64,000 nt of DNA from assembly GCA_937927975.1 (NCBI GenBank), contig CALEZT010000291.1, positions 42,891 through 106,890 on the forward strand, written 5' to 3'. A program made the position numbers and the translations under genes. The first letter of the stretch is position 1, and every line of letters begins with the position of its first letter. Shown here piece by piece: positions 17,222-25,306 of this stretch. Source of the DNA: an uncultured Phycisphaerales bacterium (GTDB taxonomy: Bacteria; Planctomycetota; Phycisphaerae; Sedimentisphaerales; Anaerobacaceae). The notes below the pieces were generated by a model that saw nothing but the letters and a program-made list of their open reading frames with translations, did not search any database and had not been told where the DNA came from.

Positions 17222-18145
17222 GTGATCCAGTTCGGGTGTGGACAATGCGGGGCGAAACTTCGAGTGCCCGAGACACATGCGGGCAAGAAAGCCCATTGTC
17301 CGCGATGCAAAGGCGCGCTGAGGGTCCCGCAGGCGACGACATTCCCGACGGGCGAATCTCGCACGGGCAAGACCGAGAAGACCGCGCCGCAAAACCCGCC
17401 GGCACCGCCATTGCCCCCGTCCGAGGCTTCGGCTTCCGAGCCGCCAGCGACTTCCGAGGAAAACGCCCCGCGGTCCCCTTTCCAGGTCTTGCTCTACCCC
17501 TTGAGCGTCTCAGGGGTCATCCACATCCTGATCTTCTCGCTCCTGCCGCCTCTGTGGGCTATGGCGACGACCTTTCGGTTCTGGGAGTCGCCGGGGATCG
17601 GTCCGCTCTTCTGCCTGGTGCTTGGGACCCTGTACTTCATCCACTACGCGGCCGCGTGTCTGAGCGACAGCGCCGCCGGAGGGACCCGCGCCGCCGATGT
17701 CAACAGCGCCTCGACGCCGCTCTCGATAGACGCCCTGGTCTCCACCGGTCAGACGATTCTCCCGGTCGTCGCCCTGGTCTGGGGCCCGACGTTTGGCTAC
17801 TATCTGGCGAGAGAGCGGATCGACTGGATCCTCCTGACCTGGCTGGCCCTTGCGGCGTTCACCTTTCCGATGATCATCCTGGCCGTCAACGACTTCGATT
17901 CAGCCCGTGCAGCGAGTCCCCTGCTGGTCGTGCCGTCCATCGCCAGCGTGTTCTTTCCCTATTGCGGGCTGGTGGGCTGCCTGCTGACGCTCGGAGCGTT
18001 CATCGGGCTCCTGCTGTATCTGTCCGTCGGCCCGGCGGGGATATGGCTTCTGCGTCTGCCTGCCTTCTACCTCTTCCTGCTCGGGGTCCACATCCTGGGC
18101 CGATTCTACCGCCGCCACGAGGAACGCCTCAACTGGGGCGTGTGA
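17222..18145 (+). CDS. Zinc-ribbon membrane protein, unknown function
   Basis: 307 residues from GTG 17222. Residues 6-31 form a zinc ribbon (CGQCGAKLRVP, then AHCPRCKG; CxxC...CxxC). A Pro/Ala/Ser-rich linker follows at about 38-85. The rest is hydrophobic with six or so membrane segments (VSGVIHILIFSLLPPLW, LFCLVLGTLYFIHYAAA, WILLTWLALAAFTFPMIILA, CGLVGCLLTLGAFIGLLLYL). Zinc ribbon plus multi-pass membrane domain is a frequent architecture in Planctomycetota, usually of unknown role. It converges with hisD, whose end is 3 bases away. Confidence 0.75.
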   Translation: MIQFGCGQCGAKLRVPETHAGKKAHCPRCKGALRVPQATTFPTGESRTGKTEKTAPQNPPAPPLPPSEASASEPPATSEENAPRSPFQVLLYPLSVSGVIHILIFSLLPPLWAMATTFRFWESPGIGPLFCLVLGTLYFIHYAAACLSDSAAGGTRAADVNSASTPLSIDALVSTGQTILPVVALVWGPTFGYYLARERIDWILLTWLALAAFTFPMIILAVNDFDSARAASPLLVVPSIASVFFPYCGLVGCLLTLGAFIGLLLYLSVGPAGIWLLRLPAFYLFLLGVHILGRFYRRHEERLNWGV

Positions 18146-18148
18146 TCG

Positions 18149-19477
18149 CTACCCCTGCCGGCGGATCGCGACGCTTCGCGCGTGGGCGGTCAGACCCTCG
18201 ATTTCCGCCAGGCGGAGGATGTCGTCGGCCGCGGCGGCGAGTTCTTGGGCCGTGTACTCGATCAGACTGATCGACTTGACGAAGTCGTTGCAGGTCAGGG
18301 CGCTCGAGAATTTGGCCCGACTGCCCGTCGGCAGCGTGTGGCTGGGGCCCGCCCAGTAGTCGCCCACCGCCACCGGCGTATGGGGCCCGATGAAGATCGC
18401 GCCGGCGTTGGTGATTCGCCTGGCGACCTCGCAGCTTCGCGTCCCGCACTGAATCTCCAGGTGCTCCGAGGCGAACTCGTCGGCCAGGCGGACCGCTTCG
18501 TCAAGGTCCCCCACCACGATCACGCGGCTGAACCGCTTGAGCGACTCCATCGCCTCGGCGGCGCGCGGCAGCGTCGCGAGCTGCCTGCCCAATTCGTCGA
18601 GAATGCCTTCGGCCACGCGCTGCGAGTCGGTGAGCACGACCGCGCTGCTGTCGACGCCATGCTCGGCCTGGCTGAGCATGTCCGCGGCCACCCACGCCGG
18701 GTTCGCCTGGTCGTTGGCGACGATCAGCACCTCGCTGGGCCCGGCGATCGAGTCGATCGCGACGTAGTCCCCCGCCACGTTCCGCTTGGCGGCCTGCACC
18801 CACTTGTTGCCCGGCCCGACGATCTTGTCCACCTTGCGAATGGTCTGCGTGCCGTAGGCCAGGGCGCCGACGGCCTGCACGCCGCCCAGTCGGTAGACCT
18901 CCTCAATCCCCAGTTCGTGACAGATCGCGAGAATCACCGGGTGGATGCTCCCTTGGAACCGCGGCGGCGACACTACCGCGATCTCTCTGACGCCTGCGAC
19001 CTGCGCGGGCACGACCGTCATGATCACGGTCGAAGGCAGCGGCGCCGCGGCCCCAGGCACGCACACGCCCGCCCTTCGGATCGGAGTATATCGAATCCCT
19101 GCGCCTTGCGTGAGTTCCGATCGGTCGCCGATGAAGATCCGCTGCTGATAGGCCTTGACGTTGGCGATGGCCCTGCGAAGCGTGGCCAAGAGCTCGCGGT
19201 CGATCGAAGCGTGCGCCCTGGCGAGTTCCTCAGCCGCCACGCGAAACTCGTCCGGCCGAAGCTCGACCCGGTCGAACTCTCTCGTGTATTTGGCGACCGC
19301 GTCATCCCCCTGCTCGGCCACCTCGCCCAGCACGCGGGCCACTGTCCGGCTCTCCTCGCTGTCCGCGCCGGCCAGCCTCGCAAACTGGAGCATATCGGAC
19401 CGCAATTTCGCGAACCCCGCCTCGAAGCCCGCGTCGCGCGACGACAGCAGGATGTCCTGCAACGATTCGTTCCTCAT
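18149..19477 (-). CDS. hisD: Histidinol dehydrogenase
   Basis: 442 residues, the normal length. It catalyses the last two steps of histidine synthesis, L-histidinol to L-histidine, with two NAD+ and zinc. Family motifs: VPGAAAPLPSTVIM, GPGNKWVQAAKRNV, DSIAGPSEVL, MLSQAEHGVDSSAV, the catalytic Glu-His pair in FASEHLEIQ, and GPSHTLPTGSRAKF. It is the last gene of a four-gene minus-strand unit (acn, LOG-like, secreted protein, hisD), starting 3 bases after the previous stop. No other his genes are in the window. Confidence 0.96.
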   Translation of the reverse strand: MRNESLQDILLSSRDAGFEAGFAKLRSDMLQFARLAGADSEESRTVARVLGEVAEQGDDAVAKYTREFDRVELRPDEFRVAAEELARAHASIDRELLATLRRAIANVKAYQQRIFIGDRSELTQGAGIRYTPIRRAGVCVPGAAAPLPSTVIMTVVPAQVAGVREIAVVSPPRFQGSIHPVILAICHELGIEEVYRLGGVQAVGALAYGTQTIRKVDKIVGPGNKWVQAAKRNVAGDYVAIDSIAGPSEVLIVANDQANPAWVAADMLSQAEHGVDSSAVVLTDSQRVAEGILDELGRQLATLPRAAEAMESLKRFSRVIVVGDLDEAVRLADEFASEHLEIQCGTRSCEVARRITNAGAIFIGPHTPVAVGDYWAGPSHTLPTGSRAKFSSALTCNDFVKSISLIEYTAQELAAAADDILRLAEIEGLTAHARSVAIRRQG

Positions 19478-19480
19478 CTC

Positions 19481-20344
19481 TCACCTGCCGAAGTTGCCAT
19501 AGTTGTACACCGGCGCCGCCCGCTGGAGCAGGAGGTACTGCCTGCCCCCAAACTGCGTGACCAGCCCGGCCACGTTGAAGCGAATGGGCTCGATCGAGCC
19601 CCGCTGCAACTGTTGCGCCTGCTCCAGCGCCCCGCAGGGCAGCAGTTCGTACCGCTCGCTGCTGACGTTCCAGCCCAGCGCGTACGGAGTGAAGTGGAAG
19701 CGTGGAAGCGTGGAAGCGTAGATGCGGGAATCCGGTGACGCTTCCGCATTCCCGGTCTCGATCAGCCCTACCCGATTCACCAGCATGCGTCCCAGATACG
19801 CCTGCGGCTGCACAGTCGGTGGCCCATCCGACGGCTTTCGCAGGGGTCCGCGAACGGGTCGGCTGTCCTTGAGCTTCTCCGCAATCTCCGGCGGGATCGC
19901 CAGCTCGGGATCGGTCGGCAGATCGCCCGCCGCGACTTCTCGCTTTCGACCCGTCGCCGGCGGCTTGGTGTCCTTGAACTTGCTCAGCGGCAGGAAGTAC
20001 GTCGCCAGCAGGTAATTGGCCCCCTGGTACCGCGTGACCTGGGCCGAGAGCCTGTACGCAGGCGTGACCCGGTCGTTCACATCCGCGATCAACTGCTCCA
20101 GGACCCGCGAGGGCAGCAGCATGAATCGTCTGCCCGACGGCACGCGGAACGTGTCGCTCTTGAACTCGGTCGTCAGCTCGAACCACCACGTGTCGTTGGC
20201 GTCCGCATGGAGCAGCTTGCCGTCGATGGAGCTGAGGATGGTCGCCTCAGGCAGGGGCCTCAATACGAGCGGCTGCGCGCCGAAGCTGGCAGCGGCCAGC
20301 GCCAAGCCCAGTATCCCTGCAACAATCCTCGATTCGCGCCTCAT
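19481..20344 (-). CDS. Secreted protein of unknown function in the acn-hisD operon
   Basis: 287 residues. It starts MRRESRIVAGILGLALAAAS with a signal peptide cut near FGAQ. ATG 20344 overlaps the stop of the LOG-like gene by 4 bases (ATGA), fixing the start. No domain is recognised; the body has mixed hydrophilic segments with YLLATYFLPLSKF and a repeated (Q)YLLLQ-type strand near the end. At about residues 207-217 the sequence SRIYASTLPRFHF is encoded by four tandem copies of an 8-bp word (19694-19725), which looks like an expanded simple repeat. The hisD gene begins 3 bases after its stop. Function unknown. Confidence 0.75.
   Translation of the reverse strand: MRRESRIVAGILGLALAAASFGAQPLVLRPLPEATILSSIDGKLLHADANDTWWFELTTEFKSDTFRVPSGRRFMLLPSRVLEQLIADVNDRVTPAYRLSAQVTRYQGANYLLATYFLPLSKFKDTKPPATGRKREVAAGDLPTDPELAIPPEIAEKLKDSRPVRGPLRKPSDGPPTVQPQAYLGRMLVNRVGLIETGNAEASPDSRIYASTLPRFHFTPYALGWNVSSERYELLPCGALEQAQQLQRGSIEPIRFNVAGLVTQFGGRQYLLLQRAAPVYNYGNFGR
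19694..19725. repeat. Tandem 8-bp repeat inside a CDS
   Basis: Three exact copies of GTGGAAGC (19694-19717) followed by a degenerate copy GTAGATGC (to 19725). Because 8 is not a multiple of 3, gain or loss of a unit would shift the frame of the secreted-protein gene. Confidence 0.8.
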
Positions 20345-20871
20345 AATCCCAGTCCCTCCCGGATCACTCTCGCCACATCGCCCGGCGTTTCCGCGAAGAC
20401 GACCGCCTCCACGCAGTCCGGGTCGTCGCCGGCCATCAGGTCCACGAGCGGCCGCCAGAACTCCCCCGCCAGCACGATCGGCCTGCCCGCGTCGAGAAAG
20501 CCTTTGTTCTTCAACTCCCACACGGACGCCAGCTCCAGGAGCGTCCCCGTGCCGCCAGGCAGTATGACATATGCCCTCGCGGCCTTGACAAGGTTGTGGA
20601 GCCGCTCGTTCAGCGAATCGGTCACGACCTCGCGTGTGACGAACTCATTGGCGACGCTGTTCTTGAACGCCCGGCAGGTTACGCCGATGACTGTCCCGCC
20701 CGCCGAAGCGGCGCCTTGGGCGGAAGCGCGCATCGTCCCGCCGTAGCCGCCGTTGGCGATCGCGAAGCCCGCTTCCGCCAGCCTGCGTCCCACCTGCTCG
20801 GCGAACTCATAGACGGGCTGGCCCGGCTTGGCCCGGCCGGTCCCGAACACGCTGACGACGATCTCAGCCAT
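20341..20871 (-). CDS. LOG/TIGR00730-family Rossmann protein (nucleotide phosphoribohydrolase-like)
   Basis: 176 residues. It carries the family signature PGGTGTLLELASVWE at 105-119, the active-site motif PGGxGTxxE. A glycine-rich GGYGGTMRASAQGA at 41-54 binds the phosphate. Named members are cytokinin-riboside 5'-monophosphate phosphoribohydrolases (LOG), but in bacteria many act as general nucleoside 5'-monophosphate hydrolases (PpnN-like), so the substrate is open. It overlaps the end of acn by 8 bases and the next gene by 4, so the three are translationally coupled. Confidence 0.9.
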   Translation of the reverse strand: MAEIVVSVFGTGRAKPGQPVYEFAEQVGRRLAEAGFAIANGGYGGTMRASAQGAASAGGTVIGVTCRAFKNSVANEFVTREVVTDSLNERLHNLVKAARAYVILPGGTGTLLELASVWELKNKGFLDAGRPIVLAGEFWRPLVDLMAGDDPDCVEAVVFAETPGDVARVIREGLGL

Positions 20872-22837
20872 GAGCCTTCCCGCGCGTGTAGCTGAGCAGG
20901 CCGCCCGCCAGCAGGATGTCCCGATCCCGCGCCGACAGGTCCAGCTTGCCCACGAACTCGAACGAACCGTCGCTCTTGCGAATCGTCACCTGCTCGCTGT
21001 TTCGGATCGCGCCGAGCAGATCGTCGATCCTCAGCGCGTCGCCCGCCTGGAGCCGGTCGTAGTCGGCCGCGTCGGCGAAACGGATCGGCACGATGCAGAA
21101 GTTGATCAGGTTCGCGCGGTGGATACGCTCGATGCTCTTGGCGATCACCGCACGCATGCCCAGATACATCGGGCACAGGGCCGCGTGCTCGCGAGAGGAG
21201 CCCTGGCCGTAACTGTCGCCTGCGACGACGATGCCGCCGACGCCCTTGGCCTTCAGACCCAGCGCCCGCTCGGCGAACGTGGGCTTGCCCGTTTCGTTGA
21301 AGCAGTTGAACACCACCTTGGCGTACTCGGGGACATTCGAGCGGAGCTTCAGGAACGTGCCGGCGGGCATGATGTGGTCGGTCGTGATCTTGTCGCCGCA
21401 CTTGAGCAGGACCTGGCCTGCGAGATCGGCCGGCAATGGCGTAGGCGCTTCGGGCACGACGATCGTGCTGCCCCGCACGACCTGGGCAGTCGCGGCGGCC
21501 GCTTCGTCCAAGGGCTTCTCGATCATGCTGTCGTCGATGTCGAACTCCTTGGGCATCTTGATCCTGGGATACTCGACGCCCAGCAGTCGCGGCAGATCGC
21601 GGGGATCGGTGATCTTGCCGGTCAGGACGGAGGCCACCGCGGTCTCGGGACTCACGAGGTACACCAGGTCGCCCTTGGTCCCGCTGCGACCTGCGAAGTT
21701 GCGATTGAACGTCCGCAGGCTCACGGTCCCGTCGGCGGGCGAGAAGCCTTGCCCGATGCAGGGACCGCAGGCCGATTCCAGAACGCGGGCCCCCGCCGCG
21801 ATCAGGTCCGCCATCGCGCCGTTGTCGGCCAGCATGTTGAGGACTTCGCGACTGCCCGGCGCGACCGCGAACTCGACCATCGGGTCGATCCGACGGCCTT
21901 TGAGGACCCTGGCGGTCATCATCATGTCGGCGAAGCTGGAATTCGTGCAGCTTCCGATCGCGATCTGGCCGACCGGCTTGCCTTCGATTTCGCGGATCGT
22001 CTTGATATTGTCCGGCGACGACGGACAAGCCGCCATCGGCTCCAGGGCCGACAGGTCGATCTCGATCACGCGGTGGTAGACCGCGTCCTTGTCCGCCGCG
22101 AGCGGCTGATAGTCGCCCTCGCGCTTCTGGGCGGCCAGGAACCTGCGGGTCTGCTCGTCGCTCGGAAAGATGCTCGTGGTCACGCCCAGTTCGGCGCCCA
22201 TGTTCGTGATGGTCGCCCGCTGGGGGACGGTGAGGTTCTTGACGCCGGGACCGAAGTACTCGACGGTCCAGCCGACGTTGCCCTTGGTGGTCAGCACGCT
22301 CAGGAGCTTCAGGATCACGTCCTTGGCGGCCACCCAGTCGTTCAGTTTGCCGGTGAGTTTGACGCCGCAGACCTTGGGGCATTGCAGGTGGAAGGGCCCG
22401 CCGCCCATGGCGACCGCGACGTCCATTCCGCCCGCTCCGATCGCCAGCATGCCGATGCCGCCTCCGGTCGGGGTGTGTGAGTCGCTGCCCAGCAGCGTCC
22501 CGGCGGGCTTGCCGAACCGCTCCAGGTGGACCTGATGACAAATCCCGTTGCCGGCGCGGGAATGATAGACGCCGCTCTTGGCTGCGACCGTCTGGAGGTA
22601 CAGATGGTCGTTGTGGTTCTCGGGGCCGAAGCCCGCCATGTTGTGATCGACGTAGGAGACGGACAGGTCGGTCCGCACGCGAGGAACGCCCATCGACTCG
22701 AAGAGCAGAAACGCGGTCGTGCCGGTGGCGTCCTGAGTGAGGGTCTGGTCGATCCGGATGGCGATTTCCTCGCCCGCGGTGAGTTGGCCTTCGACCAGGT
22801 GCGCTTGCAGAATCTTGTAGACAAGGGTCATGCCCAT
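20864..22837 (-). CDS. acnA: Aconitate hydratase, short (Aquifex-like) type
   Basis: 657 residues, shorter than the roughly 900 of AcnA and close to the 'aconitase, putative' group seen in Aquifex and others. Interconverts citrate and isocitrate through a [4Fe-4S] cluster. Cluster cysteines lie in GSCTNSSFADM (about residue 297) and CGPCIGQG (about 356 and 359). The swivel domain carries GDSYGQGSSREHAALCP. Substrate motifs GSDSHTPTGGGIGM and DKITTDHIMPAG are present. ATG 22837 follows AGGAG; an in-frame frame opening far upstream runs through intergenic repeats and is not coding. First gene of the acn-LOG-unknown-hisD unit. The symbol denotes activity, not the exact subfamily. Confidence 0.93.
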   Translation of the reverse strand: MGMTLVYKILQAHLVEGQLTAGEEIAIRIDQTLTQDATGTTAFLLFESMGVPRVRTDLSVSYVDHNMAGFGPENHNDHLYLQTVAAKSGVYHSRAGNGICHQVHLERFGKPAGTLLGSDSHTPTGGGIGMLAIGAGGMDVAVAMGGGPFHLQCPKVCGVKLTGKLNDWVAAKDVILKLLSVLTTKGNVGWTVEYFGPGVKNLTVPQRATITNMGAELGVTTSIFPSDEQTRRFLAAQKREGDYQPLAADKDAVYHRVIEIDLSALEPMAACPSSPDNIKTIREIEGKPVGQIAIGSCTNSSFADMMMTARVLKGRRIDPMVEFAVAPGSREVLNMLADNGAMADLIAAGARVLESACGPCIGQGFSPADGTVSLRTFNRNFAGRSGTKGDLVYLVSPETAVASVLTGKITDPRDLPRLLGVEYPRIKMPKEFDIDDSMIEKPLDEAAAATAQVVRGSTIVVPEAPTPLPADLAGQVLLKCGDKITTDHIMPAGTFLKLRSNVPEYAKVVFNCFNETGKPTFAERALGLKAKGVGGIVVAGDSYGQGSSREHAALCPMYLGMRAVIAKSIERIHRANLINFCIVPIRFADAADYDRLQAGDALRIDDLLGAIRNSEQVTIRKSDGSFEFVGKLDLSARDRDILLAGGLLSYTRGKAHG

Positions 22838-22868
22838 TGCGATTTCTCCTATAGAATTCGAAGCCGAC

Positions 22869-22897
22869 ACTGTACCAGAAATCGCGTCGGAACACAA
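22869..22897 (-). promoter_or_regulatory. Putative sigma70 promoter for the acn operon
   Basis: Read on the minus strand: TTGTGT (22897-22892), 17-base spacer, TACAGT (22874-22869), then about 31 bases to ATG 22837 with AGGAG in between. Confidence 0.45.
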
Positions 22898-22944
22898 ATG
22901 GGCTGAGCCCGTTTTCGCCCGCCTGGCAACGCAAGCCCCTGATG

Positions 22945-23034
22945 TCGTCCTGAGCGAAGCAAAGGACCTGGGCTTCGTTCGCAGACAAACGCCGGACGTG
23001 TCCCATGCCAGATGCTTCGCTTCGCTCAGCACGA
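22945..23034. repeat. CTGAGCGAAGC inverted repeat
   Basis: TCGTCCTGAGCGAAGCAAAG at the left and GATGCTTCGCTTCGCTCAGC at the right form an imperfect inverted repeat. Same family as 25176-25267 and 29835-29955. It lies between divergent genes. Confidence 0.65.
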
Positions 23035-23092
23035 AAGATCCGTAGGTTTCGGACGAGACGGACGAAGCTCGCACAAACGCCGGCGAATCTGG

Positions 23093-23098
23093 TATAAT
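23093..23098 (+). promoter_or_regulatory. Perfect -10 box abutting the start codon
   Basis: TATAAT at 23093-23098, six bases before ATG 23105. The -35 region (CGCACA, 17 bases upstream) is poor. A start at about 23105 would give a leaderless mRNA from ATG 23105, or a leader of about 15 bases with AAAGG for ATG 23120. Confidence 0.5.
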
Positions 23099-23104
23099 GC
23101 AGGG

Positions 23105-24028
23105 ATGAAAGGCCCTGAAATGCTGTTGATCGATCCCGCTGACAGGCCGCAGGTGAAGGCCCTGGAGGAGCGATTCGTCCCAGGGGCCGGGTTCGTCAAT
23201 CGGTTCGGCGGCAGTCCCCGGCCGGACACGACCGCCTGGGCGGTCCTTGCCCTGCGAGCGGGCGGCAGCGAAAGCCCGTCGATTGAAGAGGGAAGGCGGA
23301 CGCTCGCTGCGATGCAGGACCCCGACGGACGGATCTGCGTTGTGCCGCAGCATCCGGCGGCCTATTGGCCCACCCCTCTGGCGGTCCTGGCCTGGCAAGG
23401 CGCCCCGGCCTACGACGGGCCGCGGGAAAGGGCCATTCAATTCCTCCTGAGTTTTGCGGAGATCGGCATCCCGGAAGCCGCAGGGCCTGAAGGAGGCCAC
23501 GACGTGACGATCCGGGGCTGGCCGTGGATCGCAGGGGCGCATCCGTGGGTCGAGCCGACATCGTATACGACGTTGGCCCTGCGAGCGTGCGGCTACGCGA
23601 CGCACTCGCGAATGCAGGACGCGATCCGCATGCTCCTGGACCGCCAATTGCCCTCCGGCGGCTGGAACTCCGGCAACACGATCACGTTCGGCCTGGAAAT
23701 GCGTCCTGCGCCCGAGAGCACCGGAATCGCCCTGCAAGCGCTGGCAGGTTTGACCCCCAAAGAAACCGTCACGCACAGCATCGCGTACATGCAGAAGGAA
23801 CTGGAGTTCGTCCACGCCCCCATGTCGGTGGCCTGGGCGATCCTCGGACTCCATGCCTGGGGGCAGACGGTCGATCGGCCGCAGGAGCGGATCCGACAGG
23901 TGCTCGCCAGACAGGAGAAACTCGGGCCCTACGACACGACCTCGCTGAGCCTGCTGCTGCTCGCCTGGCATTGCAGCCAGGGATTGGTCCCGTTCTTCCA
24001 TCGAGATTCCACACAGGACAAGTCATGA
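23105..24028 (+). CDS. Terpenoid-cyclase-fold (prenyltransferase/squalene oxidase repeat) protein
   Basis: 307 residues (302 from the in-frame ATG 23120). The sequence is a chain of alpha-alpha repeats of the prenyltransferase/squalene-cyclase type: DTTAWAVLALRAGGS, WPTPLAVLAW, EPTSYTTLALRACGY, RQLPSGGWNSGN and APMSVAWAILGLHAWG. This toroid fold occurs in squalene-hopene cyclases, geranylgeranyl transferases and many unassigned bacterial proteins. It is half the length of a hopene cyclase and shows no DxDD motif, so cyclase activity is unlikely. The stop overlaps the next gene start by 4 bases (ATGA), tying it to the DUF362 protein. Confidence 0.75.
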   Translation: MKGPEMLLIDPADRPQVKALEERFVPGAGFVNRFGGSPRPDTTAWAVLALRAGGSESPSIEEGRRTLAAMQDPDGRICVVPQHPAAYWPTPLAVLAWQGAPAYDGPRERAIQFLLSFAEIGIPEAAGPEGGHDVTIRGWPWIAGAHPWVEPTSYTTLALRACGYATHSRMQDAIRMLLDRQLPSGGWNSGNTITFGLEMRPAPESTGIALQALAGLTPKETVTHSIAYMQKELEFVHAPMSVAWAILGLHAWGQTVDRPQERIRQVLARQEKLGPYDTTSLSLLLLAWHCSQGLVPFFHRDSTQDKS

Positions 24029-25059
24029 ACCACTCGCATCCCGACAACCGGTTCTCAGGCAAGATCACTCGGCGGGCGCTGCTGGTCGATACCGCCGCCG
24101 CGGTCGGCATCGTCGCGGCGGGCACGCTGGTCCGCAACGAGATCCGCGAACGACGCAAGAGGACCGCGGTCTTCGTCGCCAAGGCCCCTTCTTACAGCGT
24201 GGATCTGTCCTCGGTCATCGAAGCGGGACTTCGCAGCCTGGGCGTCGGTCCCTCGCAGGTCCGCGGCAAGCGAATCCTCCTGAAACCCAACTTCGTGGAG
24301 ACCGTGCGAGGCGCGATCCACATCTGCACGCAGCCCGAGGTGATCTTCGGCGCCGCCGACGCGTTCCGCAGGCTGGGGGCCGCGAGCATCCTCATCGGCG
24401 AAGGCTCCGGCCACTGCCTGGACACGACGCGGGTCCTCGACGAGGTCCGCATCTCCGAGGCGCTCGTCGAGCAGAAGACGCCGTTCGTCGATCTGAACAA
24501 CGACGATCTGATCGTACGTCCCAACGCGGGCCTTCGCAACGGTCTGGCGACTCTCACGCTGCCGGCGGTGGTGGACCAGGTCGACTGGATCGTCTCGATG
24601 CCCAAGATGAAGACGCACCACTGGGTCGGCGTGACGCTTTCGATGAAGAACCTGTTCGGCATGATGCCCGGCGCGGTGTACGGCTGGCCCAAGAACATCC
24701 TGCACTGGGCGGGAATCGTGCCTTCGGTCCTGGACATCAACCAGACGGTGGCCCCCCACATGGCGATCGTCGACGGCATCGTCGGCATGGAAGGCGACGG
24801 CCCGATCATGGGCACGCCCAAACCCACCGGCGTGATCGTCATGGGGACCAACCTGCCTGCGGTGGACGCGACCGCCGCCAGGGTCATGGGGATCGACCCG
24901 TGGAGAGTGCCCCACCTCAGGGGCGCGCACGAGCGGCTCGGCACCATCGCGGCAGAACAGATCCTCCAGCGAGGCGAGTCCATCGCATCGGTTCGCACCG
25001 ACTACGGACTCGTCGACTTCATCCCGGCCCAGCAGGGCCTTCGCCTGGCGCGGACATAG
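24025..25059 (+). CDS. Tat-exported DUF362 protein
   Basis: 344 residues. The N-terminus has a twin-arginine-type leader (KITRRALLVDTAAAVGIVAA). The DUF362 body shows GKRILLKPNFVET, ILIGEGSGH, VDWIVSMPKMKTHHWVGVTLSMKN, the family's KxKTH-type core, and IVDGIVGMEGDGPIMGTPK. DUF362 proteins are of unknown activity; some are fused to ferredoxins or act near redox enzymes, but no cysteine cluster motif is seen here. Overlap with the upstream cyclase-fold gene implies joint expression, and both could handle the same substrate. Neither partner's role is established. Confidence 0.85.
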   Translation: MNHSHPDNRFSGKITRRALLVDTAAAVGIVAAGTLVRNEIRERRKRTAVFVAKAPSYSVDLSSVIEAGLRSLGVGPSQVRGKRILLKPNFVETVRGAIHICTQPEVIFGAADAFRRLGAASILIGEGSGHCLDTTRVLDEVRISEALVEQKTPFVDLNNDDLIVRPNAGLRNGLATLTLPAVVDQVDWIVSMPKMKTHHWVGVTLSMKNLFGMMPGAVYGWPKNILHWAGIVPSVLDINQTVAPHMAIVDGIVGMEGDGPIMGTPKPTGVIVMGTNLPAVDATAARVMGIDPWRVPHLRGAHERLGTIAAEQILQRGESIASVRTDYGLVDFIPAQQGLRLART

Positions 25060-25072
25060 TCAACTCCAAGAA

Positions 25073-25104
25073 GGCGGCCCCACGCCTCCGCGCACAGGGC
25101 CGCC
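25073..25104 (+). terminator. Hairpin after the DUF362 gene
   Basis: GGCGGCCC (25073-25080) pairs with GGGCCGCC (25097-25104), 13 bases after the stop. There is no U-run, so it is at best a U-less terminator or an mRNA-stabilising hairpin. Confidence 0.35.
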
Positions 25105-25175
25105 GACGAATAATAAGAATGTGGAACTGCCCGAGAACCATGCGAACCTGCAACAACCACACGGCGCAGGCAACC

Positions 25176-25267
25176 TGTCATCCTGAGGCACAGCCGAAGG
25201 ATCTGGGCATCGGACGAGGGTCCTCTCCCGATCTCAGCCCAGATCCTTCGCTCCGCTCAGGATGACA
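25176..25267. repeat. GTCATCCTGAG inverted repeat
   Basis: TGTCATCCTGAGGCACAGCC then GAAGGATCTGGG pairs with CCCAGATCCTTCGCTCCGCT then CAGGATGACA. Member of the CTGAGCG family. Confidence 0.7.
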
Positions 25268-25306
25268 CAATCCGCGTACGGCTAGTGCTCACCCACACAC
25301 AGGCCC

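Noticed and set aside
22838..24001. Upstream extension of the aconitase frame
   Set aside because: In frame but passes through an inverted repeat and the divergent cyclase-fold gene; ATG 22837 has a good ribosome site and the family N-terminus.
23105..24028. Squalene-hopene cyclase
   Set aside because: Only about 300 residues and no DxDD motif; only the fold repeats are present.
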